In this document: piece by piece, positions 32,656-41,554 of the stretch | Numbering within the stretch: position 1 is the first letter of the stretch | How the letters are laid out: every line of letters starts with the position of its first letter | Assembly: GCA_946536225.1 (NCBI GenBank) | Contig: CAMNEE010000003.1 | Span: 62,001-126,000 of the forward strand | Origin: UBA6985 sp946536225 | Lineage (GTDB): Bacteria; Bacillota_I; Bacilli_A; RF39; UBA660 | Direction: 5' to 3' | Length of the DNA: 64,000 nucleotides | Program-made: the position numbers and the translations under genes | The notes under the pieces: model-generated | The model's input: only the letters and a program-made list of their open reading frames with translations | What the model was told of the DNA's origin: nothing | The model's database searches: none

Positions 32656-33553
32656 TGATATTACCTCCAGTCTCTTTAATAAACGCTTCTTCAAGACTCA
32701 TAGATACTTTATATAAAGAATATATTTCATACTCATTAGATAATAATACTTTTAAAATACCATTAATCTCTTTTTTATCAACTTCAATTTCAAAGTGTTC
32801 ATCATCAATAACTTCTATATTTTTATCTTTAAATAAAGTTTTAATTCCTCTTGTATTGTTAAGTTTAAACCTATATTTAGATATATCTAAAGATTTTAAC
32901 TTTTTAACAGAAGAATTACTTACCACTTTTCCATTTTGAATAATACATGCATCTGTTATAAAGTTCTCTAATTCGCTTAAGTTATGAGAAGAAATCATAA
33001 TAGCCATTTTATTCTCTTTAGCAAGCCTCTTAATAAGTTCCCTTATTTCTAGTATACCTTGAGGATCTAACCCATTAGTAGGTTCATCTAATATAAGAAC
33101 ATTAGGTTTATTAATTAATGCTGCAGCTATTCCTAATCTTTGTCTCATACCTAAAGAATACTTAGATACTTTATCATCAATACGTTTCTCTAATCCTACT
33201 AATTTAATTAATTCATCAATATCCTTTTTAGTAATACCTTTATACATATTAGCTATTAATTTTAGATTTTGTCTACCAGATAAGTACATATACATATCAG
33301 GAGACTCAATAATAGCACCTACACCTCTAATAGCATTTTCAAAATCTTTCTTTAAATCATATCCATTAATTGTAACAGTACCACTATCAATTGATTGAAG
33401 ACCAAGCATAAGCTTAATAGTTGTTGTTTTACCAGCACCATTTGGTCCAATAAAACCTAATATTTCTCCCTCGTTTATTTCAAAAGAAACATCATGAAGG
33501 ATTTGTTTTTTTCCAAACTTTTTATTGATTTTATCTACTTTAACAATTGTCAT
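32648..33553 (-). CDS. ABC transporter ATP-binding protein (BcrA-like)
   Basis: 301-residue nucleotide-binding subunit. Walker A GPNGAGKTT is at about 37-45, signature YSLGMRQRLGIA at about 131, and Walker B VLILDEPTNGLDPQG at about 150. The switch His is in SSHNLSE. After residue 220 is a C-terminal extension as in bacitracin/lantibiotic-resistance type ATPases. It is translationally coupled to the permease and forms a two-gene exporter. No two-component system or regulator adjoins it. Confidence 0.92.
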   Translation of the reverse strand: MTIVKVDKINKKFGKKQILHDVSFEINEGEILGFIGPNGAGKTTTIKLMLGLQSIDSGTVTINGYDLKKDFENAIRGVGAIIESPDMYMYLSGRQNLKLIANMYKGITKKDIDELIKLVGLEKRIDDKVSKYSLGMRQRLGIAAALINKPNVLILDEPTNGLDPQGILEIRELIKRLAKENKMAIMISSHNLSELENFITDACIIQNGKVVSNSSVKKLKSLDISKYRFKLNNTRGIKTLFKDKNIEVIDDEHFEIEVDKKEINGILKVLLSNEYEIYSLYKVSMSLEEAFIKETGGNIIE

Positions 33554-33625
33554 ATCATCACTTCTCTATTATTTACTTAATAATATTATACAAAATATAA
33601 TAAATATTTTAAAGAGATGCATAAT

Positions 33626-33653
33626 AAAAACACTAGTTTTTACTAGTGTTTTT
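33626..33653 (-). terminator. Terminator of the 33633 gene
   Basis: Twelve-base perfect stem AAAAACACTAGT/ACTAGTGTTTTT around a four-base loop, overlapping the stop codon. T-rich both ways. Confidence 0.85.
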
Positions 33654-34838
33654 AAATGGTTTTCTTTCTCTTTTTTTAGGACTATCATCTAAAGAACTTG
33701 GATCTTCTTTTATTGAAGATACTCCTATACTATCTAACTCATCCATTAGACTTTGAGTTTCATAATATCTAGTTGGATTCATCTTAACAGCAGTTTGTAT
33801 TCTAAACTCTAATTCAATTAACTCATCTTTAATCATTGGAAATATTTCTGCATCTGATAAGTTTTGAGATGAAACAATATCAGAATACTTTGACATTAAT
33901 GATTGAAATTCTTCTCTAATAGAACCAATAAATAATGGATCTATTTTTTTAATTAATTTAATATCTTTTTCAAACATTGTAGGAATTGGAGTAGTAATTT
34001 TAATGCCATCTTTATCTTCTTGGTCCATAACTGGAGCATATGTTTCTACTCCATCAACATTCGAAACTAATTCCATATCTACTATATCTTTGTTCTTCTT
34101 TATTTTAAATTTAGCTAATATATCTTTTAATATGGATTTTTTAATTTCTTTTATTTTAGTTTTATATACTTTTTTGTCATCATCACCATATAGAAAATAA
34201 TCTCTAATAGTATCAAAACGACTAGGAATAAAACTATAAAAAAAGTATCCAACATCTATAACAGCAGATATACCAACACCTGAAAGAAGAGTTAAAAGCC
34301 ATATTGCTGGGATTACTTGTGAAAACACAAGTGCTCCAACTACAATAAGTGCTGTTCCTCCAAGACCCGCTGAAATAATACCATTAAGTTCAAGCATATC
34401 ATTATAATAGAATTCATCAAAAGTATCTACTAAGTCATCTCCTAAATCTTTAAAATATCCCACTAAATTATCTAAAGACTTTTTAGATTTCTTTTTCTTT
34501 AAAATACTTATTAATTCTTTCTTATCTTTTATAGTTAGTTCAGTATTTAAATTATCTTTATCATATTTAGTTAAATCTGTTTTAATTTCAATTCTACCAA
34601 GTGAAAATAATTTACTTATGTATGGATATTTTGATGGATTATTAATTTCATCATCAGATAAGTCTAATTTATAATCATTTCCATTATATCTAACAACTAT
34701 ATCTCCATTTTCTTTATAGTCTATATTATAAAAACTAGTATCTAATTCTTGCTCCATGTTTTTAAAAAACTCTTTTGTAGTTATTTCATTAGTACCTAAA
34801 TAAACAGTACCAAATTCTGTAAAATGAATATTGTTCAC
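33633..34838 (-). CDS. Uncharacterised membrane protein with charged N-terminal domain
   Basis: 401 residues. The N-terminal 150 residues are soluble and Lys/Asp-rich. Two adjacent membrane helices lie at about 152-177 and 180-203 (GIISAGLGGTALIVVGALVFS, then IWLLTLLSGVGISAVIDVGYFFY). A basic cytoplasmic-looking C-terminal domain of about 190 residues ends in Arg/Lys-rich residues. No known motif. It is separate from the ABC genes (own terminator) and from the phosphatase gene downstream. No function assigned. Confidence 0.6.
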   Translation of the reverse strand: MNNIHFTEFGTVYLGTNEITTKEFFKNMEQELDTSFYNIDYKENGDIVVRYNGNDYKLDLSDDEINNPSKYPYISKLFSLGRIEIKTDLTKYDKDNLNTELTIKDKKELISILKKKKSKKSLDNLVGYFKDLGDDLVDTFDEFYYNDMLELNGIISAGLGGTALIVVGALVFSQVIPAIWLLTLLSGVGISAVIDVGYFFYSFIPSRFDTIRDYFLYGDDDKKVYKTKIKEIKKSILKDILAKFKIKKNKDIVDMELVSNVDGVETYAPVMDQEDKDGIKITTPIPTMFEKDIKLIKKIDPLFIGSIREEFQSLMSKYSDIVSSQNLSDAEIFPMIKDELIELEFRIQTAVKMNPTRYYETQSLMDELDSIGVSSIKEDPSSLDDSPKKRERKPFKNTSKN

Positions 34839-34900
34839 AATATTTCCCCCTATATATGGAAGATATTCTATATCATTATTTATAAAAAAGCAAATTAAAA

Positions 34901-34926
34901 AAGATATTGAAATTAATCAATATCTT
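34901..34926 (-). terminator. Terminator of the phosphatase operon
   Basis: AAGATATTGA/TCAATATCTT stem (34901-34910, 34917-34926) followed on the minus strand by TTTTTT. Confidence 0.85.
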
Positions 34927-35347
34927 TTATTCTTTCATATAACTTATTACATCCTTCAAGTATATCTTGGTACGCTTCTTCAAAGTTACCTGTATACCAA
35001 GGGTCCCTAACTTCTCTATCAAGTAATAAAGATATCTTATTATCTTTATCACTTCCATATATATTAAGTAAGTTTCTATAATTATTATTATCCATACATA
35101 TTATATAATCATAATAATCATAGTCTTCTTTAGTAGTTCTTGAAGCTTTTCTTTTCGAATAGCTAATATGATATTTATCCAATATATCTTTAGCAGGTGG
35201 ATAAATATCATTACCTATCTCGTCATAAGAAGTAGCTTTTGAGTCTATTATGTAGTTACTACTATTATTAACTAAATCTTTCATGATAAACTCTGCCATA
35301 GGAGATCTACATATATTACCATGACATATAAATAATATTTTAATCAT
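34913..35347 (-). CDS. Low-molecular-weight protein tyrosine phosphatase
   Basis: 144-residue LMW-PTP that removes phosphate from protein Tyr (or Arg) residues. The P-loop CHGNICRS is at about 8-15 with nucleophile Cys8 and Arg14; the general acid Asp is in REVRDPWY at about 117. All catalytic residues are present. The start overlaps the stop of the 35347-36783 gene, so the two are coupled; that partner could be a substrate or scaffold. No Tyr or Arg kinase is seen nearby. Confidence 0.9.
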   Translation of the reverse strand: MIKILFICHGNICRSPMAEFIMKDLVNNSSNYIIDSKATSYDEIGNDIYPPAKDILDKYHISYSKRKASRTTKEDYDYYDYIICMDNNNYRNLLNIYGSDKDNKISLLLDREVRDPWYTGNFEEAYQDILEGCNKLYERIKDID

Positions 35348-36783
35348 TATTTAGTTCTTCCACCTTTAGTAGATTGAAGAATATTCATAATTCTTTCTTC
35401 ATTTTCTGCATTAACACTTAAATAATATTCCAAATCAATATCTTTATATCGATTAGCAATATTTTCTGTCTTTTTTAATTCACTATTTTGTTTCTTTTGG
35501 AAACAACCTAATACTAAATAATAATTATCACTAATATTCTTAAGCATTATTCTAATATCACTAAACTTTAATTCTCTAAATCCATTTAAGTTTTCATTAT
35601 TATTAAATGTTTTAATTTTATTATTACCATTTCCATATTTAAAATTATTAATCATAGTAATAACATCATCATAGCTATCAACAGGAATAGATTTTAAATC
35701 TTTTTCTAAATATGTAGAGTCATCTGTTGATCTTTGTAAATATATTAAATTGTTTTGTACTTCTTTTTCTTCAGTTACTTCTACTTCCTCTTCAACAACT
35801 GTTTTAAATACTTCACTCTTAGTTTTTACATAGTAAGTATATAATGCTCTATAATCTTCATTTAACTTACTATATTCACCCATATACATTTTACTTAATT
35901 CTTTATCTTTATATACTTCATGAGAAACAAGTTCTGCTTTATAAGTTAAAAGTTCTCTATTTAAATTATTAAGTACTGATTTATAAATATAATCAAATGC
36001 ATCTTCATCTAATCTAGATACATCAGGAAACATTGAAAAAGTTTTATTAAATCCATCTAACATAATATTTTCAGTTAAGAACTCAATTTGAGTATTATGT
36101 TCTTCTTTGTTATTACTGTCATCTATGACAGAAATATCAAAGAAAGGATAATCTTTTACTTTTAAAACATCTAATAAGCTACTATAGTATTTTTTACCTT
36201 GAGTCTCTAAACTATTTCTCTTAACTGTTTCTATTATTATTATTAAGTTCTTATTAGATATATTATATTTTTCTCCCAATCTAAATAAAGCGTCTGCCCC
36301 TGTATTCTTATCTATATAACCATTATTACTAATATCATCATATATAAACTTTAATTTAGAAATATAACGTATGTTATCTTCAGAATCAATTTTTCTTCTA
36401 GATTCATCTAATTTTTTTATATACTCGTTTTTAAAATTATAAACAGCCTTATATATAGCATTTAATTGACCATTTATATATTTATCTCTTTCTGGAGTAA
36501 TAGATTCAGGTTTAATCTTATATCCTACAGTTAAATTTCTAATATTATCTATAAACTTACGAGTATCACTTTGACTATAAAAAATTGGATAGAAACACTC
36601 TAAAGCAGGTATAGATTCATATATAGATAATGGATCACCATTTAATATATCCAATATTGAATCTAATATTTCAACATTTCTATATGCAACAGCATTATTA
36701 TGCCTTGCAGTATAATGTTCACCTATTTCTTTTTTAATGATGCTTTTTAGTTGAGTTATATTTACAGCTGTTTCTTTTTCCAT
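35347..36783 (-). CDS. Uncharacterised helical protein coupled to LMW-PTP
   Basis: 478 residues, almost wholly helical and charged, with Tyr-rich segments and a coiled-coil-like stretch (SEVFKTVVEEEVEVTEEKEVQNNL, about 338-361). No signal peptide, membrane helix or enzyme motif. GGTG precedes the ATG. It overlaps the phosphatase gene by one base, suggesting a functional pair. The C terminus (MNILQSTKGGRTK) is basic. Not recognised. Confidence 0.6.
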   Translation of the reverse strand: MEKETAVNITQLKSIIKKEIGEHYTARHNNAVAYRNVEILDSILDILNGDPLSIYESIPALECFYPIFYSQSDTRKFIDNIRNLTVGYKIKPESITPERDKYINGQLNAIYKAVYNFKNEYIKKLDESRRKIDSEDNIRYISKLKFIYDDISNNGYIDKNTGADALFRLGEKYNISNKNLIIIIETVKRNSLETQGKKYYSSLLDVLKVKDYPFFDISVIDDSNNKEEHNTQIEFLTENIMLDGFNKTFSMFPDVSRLDEDAFDYIYKSVLNNLNRELLTYKAELVSHEVYKDKELSKMYMGEYSKLNEDYRALYTYYVKTKSEVFKTVVEEEVEVTEEKEVQNNLIYLQRSTDDSTYLEKDLKSIPVDSYDDVITMINNFKYGNGNNKIKTFNNNENLNGFRELKFSDIRIMLKNISDNYYLVLGCFQKKQNSELKKTENIANRYKDIDLEYYLSVNAENEERIMNILQSTKGGRTK

Positions 36784-36864
36784 TTAAATCACCTATCAAT
36801 ATTATATCTTATAAATAAATTATTTATAATTCTATTTATTCTAATTTTACAAGCTTAATAATAA

Positions 36865-36886
36865 AAAGAATGCCTAAGCATTCTTT
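36865..36886 (-). terminator. Terminator of the 36874 gene
   Basis: AAAGAATGC/GCATTCTTT stem with TTTTTATTATT on the minus strand. Confidence 0.85.
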
Positions 36887-37551
36887 CTTTTGTTACATTT
36901 AAAAATAATAACTGAAAAAATATAAGTAATCATTGCAATTATTATAAGAGCAACAGCTATACTTCTTTTACCACCTTTAACAAAACCATAGAAGTCATAT
37001 TTAGGATCTACAGTATTATTATCAAAGTGTGCTATTAAATTTGATACATAAAAAATAGCATATGAGAATAAAGGTAATAAACATAGTAATGTACTTTTAA
37101 AACTTAAATCATTCTTCTCATATTTTGTATATGATATAAATGCAAGTATGGGTGCCACTAAATGGAATACAAAATTACTATTTAAATATAATAAATAGAA
37201 ATTCTTTCCAAGTGATGGGGATAACCATAAAAGTGTAATTATAAATGTTAAAGTAACTGCACAAGTTCCCATATATTTAATTACATATACCCAGTATGGT
37301 ATATCACTTCTTTTCTTCTTTAAAACTCTATACTCATATATTGCTAGTATAAAAGAAGAAATACCAAGTAATATATTAGAATCTACAGTAAAGAACTTAA
37401 ATATAGAAAAACCATTTTCATCAAGTGTATTACCTTTTCCAGTATCAAATAATTGTATTTGATAAAACATTACTATTGTAAATATTAAAACTAATACAAA
37501 AATAATAATATTGTATATAAATGACTTTTTAATATTTTTTTTATCTTTCAT
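36874..37551 (-). CDS. Six-helix membrane protein (Pr6Pr/FAR-17a-like)
   Basis: 225 residues from ATG at 37551, with AAGGCGG upstream; an in-frame ATG at 37581 lacks a site. About six membrane helices. FKFFTVDSNILLGISSF (near 50-66), ALTFIITLLWLSPS and NSNFVFHLVAPILAFISY are the motifs I associate with the FAR-17a/AIG1-like or Pr6Pr membrane family. The conserved SN and His within helices suggest a serine- or threonine-hydrolase-like site as in AIG1 proteins; this is inference. Monocistronic. Confidence 0.6.
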   Translation of the reverse strand: MKDKKNIKKSFIYNIIIFVLVLIFTIVMFYQIQLFDTGKGNTLDENGFSIFKFFTVDSNILLGISSFILAIYEYRVLKKKRSDIPYWVYVIKYMGTCAVTLTFIITLLWLSPSLGKNFYLLYLNSNFVFHLVAPILAFISYTKYEKNDLSFKSTLLCLLPLFSYAIFYVSNLIAHFDNNTVDPKYDFYGFVKGGKRSIAVALIIIAMITYIFSVIIFKCNKRKNA

Positions 37552-37609
37552 ACGAACCGCCTTACGTTTAAATAATAACATGTATAAATGAAAAATAAAA
37601 CAAAAATAA

Positions 37610-37628
37610 AACTGGAATAAATCCAGTT
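37610..37628 (-). terminator. Terminator of the prepilin gene
   Basis: AACTGGA/TCCAGTT stem with a TTTTATTTTT tail on the minus strand. Confidence 0.8.
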
Positions 37629-37631
37629 ATT

Positions 37632-38426
37632 TTAAGCGTTTTGTTTTGGTTCTGCATCACATGAACAAATAAAACGAGGACTAAGAAATTTTGATGATAA
37701 AATTACTGTATTTGTCTTTCCATCAACAATCATAAATCTTACAGTTTTATCATCAGGAAACATAGCATCAATTTGTTCAGAAGACATCCCACTGGCATCA
37801 ATTTGTCTTTGTATATGATTTAACTCTGCTCTATAGTAATTAAAGAATCCCTCTTTACTCTTAAAACCATTAACATATAAATCTGCAGCATCACTAGGAA
37901 TATCAATACCCTCAGGTAGTGTTTTTATAAATGCTGTTTTCACGTCCTCTATAGACATAACGATACTTTGTTCTAAACTATCAACATTTTGTCCTAAATA
38001 CGTTAGAATATTTTCACCATCTGTAAGGGCCACTCCAAAATATGGAGTATTAGGTTTAATTCTCTTAGATGTTTTTTCATCTAACTTAACTTTATTAAAA
38101 AAACTATTATCAAATTTATACATTAAAAAGATACCTTCGAAATTACCTGTATTAGTTAAATCCAAATCTTCTTTAACATCATATACATATAATTCTACAT
38201 CAGCTGATCCTGGAGATGGCAATCCCTCGAATTCTTTTTTAACTAAGTATTTTCTCTCCCCAGCATTCCTTACCTTTTGAGCATACTCTTCTAATGATTT
38301 AGTTTTAGCAACTTGCATAGTCTCAAGTACTGATGGAATTGCTATAATCATAATAATCCCAAGTATAACAATTACTGCAAGTAATTCTACTAGTGTAAAA
38401 CCTTTATTATTTTTCAACTTTAACAT
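37632..38426 (-). CDS. Type IV prepilin-like (pseudopilin) protein
   Basis: 264-residue protein with a class III signal: KNNKG, then FTLVELLAVIVILGIIMIIAIPSV, with cleavage expected after Gly9 and methylated Phe at +1. Glu at +5 is present. The rest is a large soluble head; the terminal RFICSCDAEPKQNA has a Cys pair. It is longer than ComGC (about 100 residues), so it is more like a major or minor pilin or an orphan pseudopilin. No assembly ATPase, platform protein or prepilin peptidase lies nearby, so those genes must be elsewhere. GGTGAAGG precedes the ATG. The 38427-38715 spacer upstream holds a small RNA. Confidence 0.85.
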   Translation of the reverse strand: MLKLKNNKGFTLVELLAVIVILGIIMIIAIPSVLETMQVAKTKSLEEYAQKVRNAGERKYLVKKEFEGLPSPGSADVELYVYDVKEDLDLTNTGNFEGIFLMYKFDNSFFNKVKLDEKTSKRIKPNTPYFGVALTDGENILTYLGQNVDSLEQSIVMSIEDVKTAFIKTLPEGIDIPSDAADLYVNGFKSKEGFFNYYRAELNHIQRQIDASGMSSEQIDAMFPDDKTVRFMIVDGKTNTVILSSKFLSPRFICSCDAEPKQNA

Positions 38427-38568
38427 ATATCCTTCACCATTATCATAATAACATATTATTGAATAAAAAAACTAGCACTAAACGCTATTTTTTTCATTCA
38501 ATATTACTTCACTCTTTTTTACTTTAGATACTGTTTTAAATTTAATTAATAAAAGTATAGCTATCATA

Positions 38569-38672
38569 GCAAAAAAATGGAGCCTTTCGGCTCCTTCAGG
38601 GGGTTTTGGTTGATATACTCTAACATTGAAACTTCGTTAGAGATACCAGCAAGATAATTACCTATCTTGCTT
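38569..38672 (-). ncRNA. Predicted small RNA downstream of recG (C-rich)
   Basis: Minus-strand unit with its own promoter (-35 TTGACA 38707-38702, 17-base spacer, -10 TATATT 38684-38679). Hairpin 1 is GCAAGAT/ATCTTGC, hairpin 2 CTCTAAC/GTTAGAG. Then comes a single-stranded CAACCAAAACCCCC tract and a terminator GGAGCC-GAAA-GGCTCC followed by TTTTTTT. About 100 nt, no reading frame. The C-tract resembles those of Gram-positive sRNAs that pair with ribosome-binding sites. The layout parallels the element at 40791-40888. Confidence 0.65.
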
Positions 38673-38715
38673 ATATTAAATATAAATATAATTAAAATAT
38701 TTGTCAATATTATTA

Positions 38716-40713
38716 TTAATCTTTATTAATTAATTCATTAATAAGATTTTGATAATATTTATAATCTCTAAAATTATTCTCTATATTATTAAGTATAAAC
38801 TCTTCAGAATCTTTCTTACATTGTAAAAGTATTCTAGAGTCTTTAATAATATCACTTATTCTAAATACCATATCTCCATGCTGTTTAGTACCAAATAAGT
38901 CTCCACTTCCACGTAACTTTAAGTCTTGTTCACTTATATAGAAACCATCATTACTTTCACACATTACATTTAGTCTATCTGACTCTTTATCACTTATTAA
39001 CATACAATATGATTGTAAAGAGTTTCTTCCTACTCTTCCTCTTAATTGATGAAGAGTTGCAAGACCAAAGCGCTCGGCGTTAAATATAACCATACAAGTA
39101 GCATTAGGTACATCTACTCCAACTTCAATTACAGTAGTTGATAAGAGTATATTTGATTTTCCATCTTTAAAGTTGTTAATAATCTTATCTTTTTCAACAC
39201 TTTTTAATCTACCATGTAATATATCTATCTTATAGTTACCTTCTAAATTTTCTTCTAAAGTCTCTTTAACTCTTTTTAAGTCATTAAGTTCTGATGTTTC
39301 TTCTTCATCATCTATTAAAGGTGAAACAACATATACTTGATGACCTTCTTTTATTTCTTCTTCAAGTTGTTTTACAACATTCTTAATACTACTAAACTTA
39401 TGAAGAGTTGTAATTATATCTTTTCTTCCCTTTGGTTTTTCTTTAATTATAGAGATATCCATATCACCATATATAGTTAAAGCATAAGTTCTCGGAATTG
39501 GTGTTGCACTCATATATAGTACATCTACAAACTTACCCTTATTCTTAAGAGCATCCCTTTGATTAACACCAAATCTATGTTGTTCATCTGTAACAACCAA
39601 TCCTAGATTACTAAAGACCACTTTATCTTCTAGAATAGCATGTGTTCCAATTACTAGATCAACTTCCCCTGTTTTTAAGCCTTCTAAGATGTTTTTCTTA
39701 TCATCTAGACTTGTTGAACCAGTAAGAAGTTTAACATTTATTTTTAAGTCCTTAAATAGTTTATTAAAGGACTCAAAATGTTGGTTTGCTAAAACTTCAG
39801 TAGGCGCAAGCATTGCACTTTGATATCCTGCTTTTCTATTCAGTAAAATTGAAAGAAATGCCACGATTGTTTTTCCAGATCCAACATCTCCCAAAACAAG
39901 TCTATTCATTCTTTTTAATCCTTTAAAGTCATTTAGTATATCAACTAACGCATCCTTTTGATCATTAGTTAAATTAAATGGAACATAACCTATTACCTCA
40001 TCTAAATCATTCTTATCTACTTCTTTAACAACAAAGTTATCCATCACTTGATTTTTAAACTTTAAAAAGTTTATTTTAAACATAAATTCAAATAACTCTT
40101 CATACTTAAGTTTTAAAAGAGACTTTTTAAATTCTTCTGTACTTGTAGGATTATGAATACACTTAATAGCAGTAAGACTATCAATAAGTTCATATTTATC
40201 ACTTATATAACTTGGTATTGTTTCTTTTATCTCTTCATATTCTAAAGCATCATTTATAGCTTTAATAAGTGTTGCTTTCTTAATTTCAGTATTAACATGA
40301 TATACAGGTTCTATTCTAGTCTTATAAATTGGTTCCATTAATACTTTATTAACAACTAAAGTATTCTTTAACTCTTCATACTTTCCAACTAAAGTAAGTT
40401 CTCTATTTAAATATAGTAATTTATATAAATATGATTGATTAAAAATAGTAACATTAATAACACTATTAGAAGTTTCAAATTGAAATCTTATAATAGATTT
40501 TATTTTATTAGATCTAAATACTGTAGGTTTAGAAACTACTCTACCAGTTAAAGTTACAATAGAGTTATCTATAATATCTCTAATATTAACAGGCTTATAA
40601 ACATTATACCTATAAGGATAATATCTAATTAAATCATCTACTGTATTTATACCCAATTCTAATAGTCCTTCAAGTGATTTAGGACCTATGCCTTTGATGT
40701 TCTTAAGTTCCAT
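38716..40713 (-). CDS. recG: ATP-dependent DNA helicase RecG
   Basis: 665-residue branched-DNA helicase that reverses and remodels stalled forks and recombination intermediates. The N-terminal wedge (OB-fold) domain is at about 55-150. Walker A GDVGSGKTIVA is near 272, the DEQH box TDEQHRFG near 375, SATPIPRT follows, and LRGRVGRNSLQSYC marks motif VI. I start at 40713 (MELKNIKGIG), with AAGGAG upstream. It is flanked on both sides by predicted small RNAs rather than by its usual partners. Confidence 0.97.
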   Translation of the reverse strand: MELKNIKGIGPKSLEGLLELGINTVDDLIRYYPYRYNVYKPVNIRDIIDNSIVTLTGRVVSKPTVFRSNKIKSIIRFQFETSNSVINVTIFNQSYLYKLLYLNRELTLVGKYEELKNTLVVNKVLMEPIYKTRIEPVYHVNTEIKKATLIKAINDALEYEEIKETIPSYISDKYELIDSLTAIKCIHNPTSTEEFKKSLLKLKYEELFEFMFKINFLKFKNQVMDNFVVKEVDKNDLDEVIGYVPFNLTNDQKDALVDILNDFKGLKRMNRLVLGDVGSGKTIVAFLSILLNRKAGYQSAMLAPTEVLANQHFESFNKLFKDLKINVKLLTGSTSLDDKKNILEGLKTGEVDLVIGTHAILEDKVVFSNLGLVVTDEQHRFGVNQRDALKNKGKFVDVLYMSATPIPRTYALTIYGDMDISIIKEKPKGRKDIITTLHKFSSIKNVVKQLEEEIKEGHQVYVVSPLIDDEEETSELNDLKRVKETLEENLEGNYKIDILHGRLKSVEKDKIINNFKDGKSNILLSTTVIEVGVDVPNATCMVIFNAERFGLATLHQLRGRVGRNSLQSYCMLISDKESDRLNVMCESNDGFYISEQDLKLRGSGDLFGTKQHGDMVFRISDIIKDSRILLQCKKDSEEFILNNIENNFRDYKYYQNLINELINKD

Positions 40714-40790
40714 TATTTTCTCCTTAAAAAAATTGTACCACAAATAAAAGTTTTTGTTGACAAAAAGGGTACTTTAACTTAATATATGAA

Positions 40791-40888
40791 GTACCAATTC
40801 ACTTACAGGCGAATTGGTGCTAGTATCACACTAGCCAACCCCTTTTTATTCTTTGAAGCTGCTCTCAGGGGGGCAGCTTCGTTTTTTT
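40791..40888 (+). ncRNA. Predicted small RNA divergent from recG
   Basis: Plus-strand unit with promoter TTGACA (40757-40762), 17-base spacer, TAATAT (40780-40785). Hairpins are ACCAATTC/GAATTGGT (40793-40818) and GCTAGT/ACTAGC (40819-40835). Then comes CCAACCCC, a U-rich linker, and a terminator GAAGCTGC/GCAGCTTC (40855-40880) with TTTTTTT. The CCCCT tract (40839-40843) can pair with AGGGG in the terminator loop (40867-40871), giving a pseudoknot. No coding frame of note. It could be a trans-acting sRNA, or a riboswitch-like element without a downstream gene. Confidence 0.7.
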
Positions 40889-40899
40889 ATTTAAAAATA

Positions 40900-40923
40900 A
40901 ATACCACTTTTTTAAGTGGTATT
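40900..40923 (-). terminator. Terminator of the DUF1146-rpiB operon
   Basis: AATACCACTT/AAGTGGTATT stem with a T/A-rich tail on the minus strand, just past the stop at 40929. Confidence 0.8.
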
Positions 40924-40928
40924 TTTAA

Positions 40929-41120
40929 TTATATAAAATGTACAGCATCAATGATGTCTAAAAGAAGTGTTGCTCCTGTATAAGCAAGAGCCATAGATAA
41001 AAGTACTTGTAAAAACATAGCCTGCCATCTATTATTCTTCTTTATAAATACGTTAAAGTTTATTCCACTAACACCATATATACTAAGCATTAGCATCAAA
41101 GTATATAAAGCAAGTCTCAT
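40929..41120 (-). CDS. DUF1146 small membrane protein
   Basis: 63 residues with two membrane helices. The N-terminal helix (about 4-22) is followed by NVFIKKNNRWQAMFLQVLLSMALAYTGATLLLDIID, which fits the DUF1146 (YwzB-like) pattern of RQ-A-x-LLQ-x-LLSxALGYxV. These proteins are common in Bacilli near murA and ATP-synthase genes. It overlaps the rpiB stop by four bases. Function unknown. Confidence 0.8.
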   Translation of the reverse strand: MRLALYTLMLMLSIYGVSGINFNVFIKKNNRWQAMFLQVLLSMALAYTGATLLLDIIDAVHFI

Positions 41121-41554
41121 TTTTCTAATTCCTCAATTTTGCTAACTCTTCTTGCATGACGTTCTTCATTAGAAAAATTAGTACTTAAGAATATTTTAAT
41201 CATTTCTTTTAAATTATCCATATTCTCTTTATAAGATAAAGCAATAACATTTGCATTATTATGTTCACGAGCAAGTCTTGCTTCATCAACACTCGATACT
41301 TTTGCACATCTAATTCCTTTTACTTTATTAGCCGCAATAGACATTCCTATTCCTGTTCCACACATAAGAATACCTAAATCACTTTCTTTATTAACGACTG
41401 AATTTGCAACTCTTACAGCAAAATCTGGATAATCATCAGTAGGATTATTATCTTTAGATAAGTCTTCTACGTCATAACCTAAATTAGATAAAAACATTAT
41501 AAGTTCAAATTTTTGTTCAACTCCATTATGATCTGTTGCTATACTTACTCTCAT
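41117..41554 (-). CDS. rpiB: Ribose-5-phosphate isomerase B
   Basis: 145-residue RpiB/LacAB-family sugar-phosphate isomerase, interconverting ribose 5-phosphate and ribulose 5-phosphate in the pentose phosphate pathway. ATDHNG is at about 6-11. The catalytic-site motif CGTGIGMSIAANK is near 64-76, with the general base Cys. EHNNANVIALS is near 95. The size is normal. It overlaps the ATP-grasp gene at its start and DUF1146 at its end, forming a three-gene unit. Confidence 0.92.
   Translation of the reverse strand: MRVSIATDHNGVEQKFELIMFLSNLGYDVEDLSKDNNPTDDYPDFAVRVANSVVNKESDLGILMCGTGIGMSIAANKVKGIRCAKVSSVDEARLAREHNNANVIALSYKENMDNLKEMIKIFLSTNFSNEERHARRVSKIEELEK

Noticed and set aside
38569..38672. 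Riboswitch controlling the prepilin gene
   Set aside because: It has its own promoter and a terminator well before the prepilin start, with no matching known aptamer; an independent small RNA explains it better.
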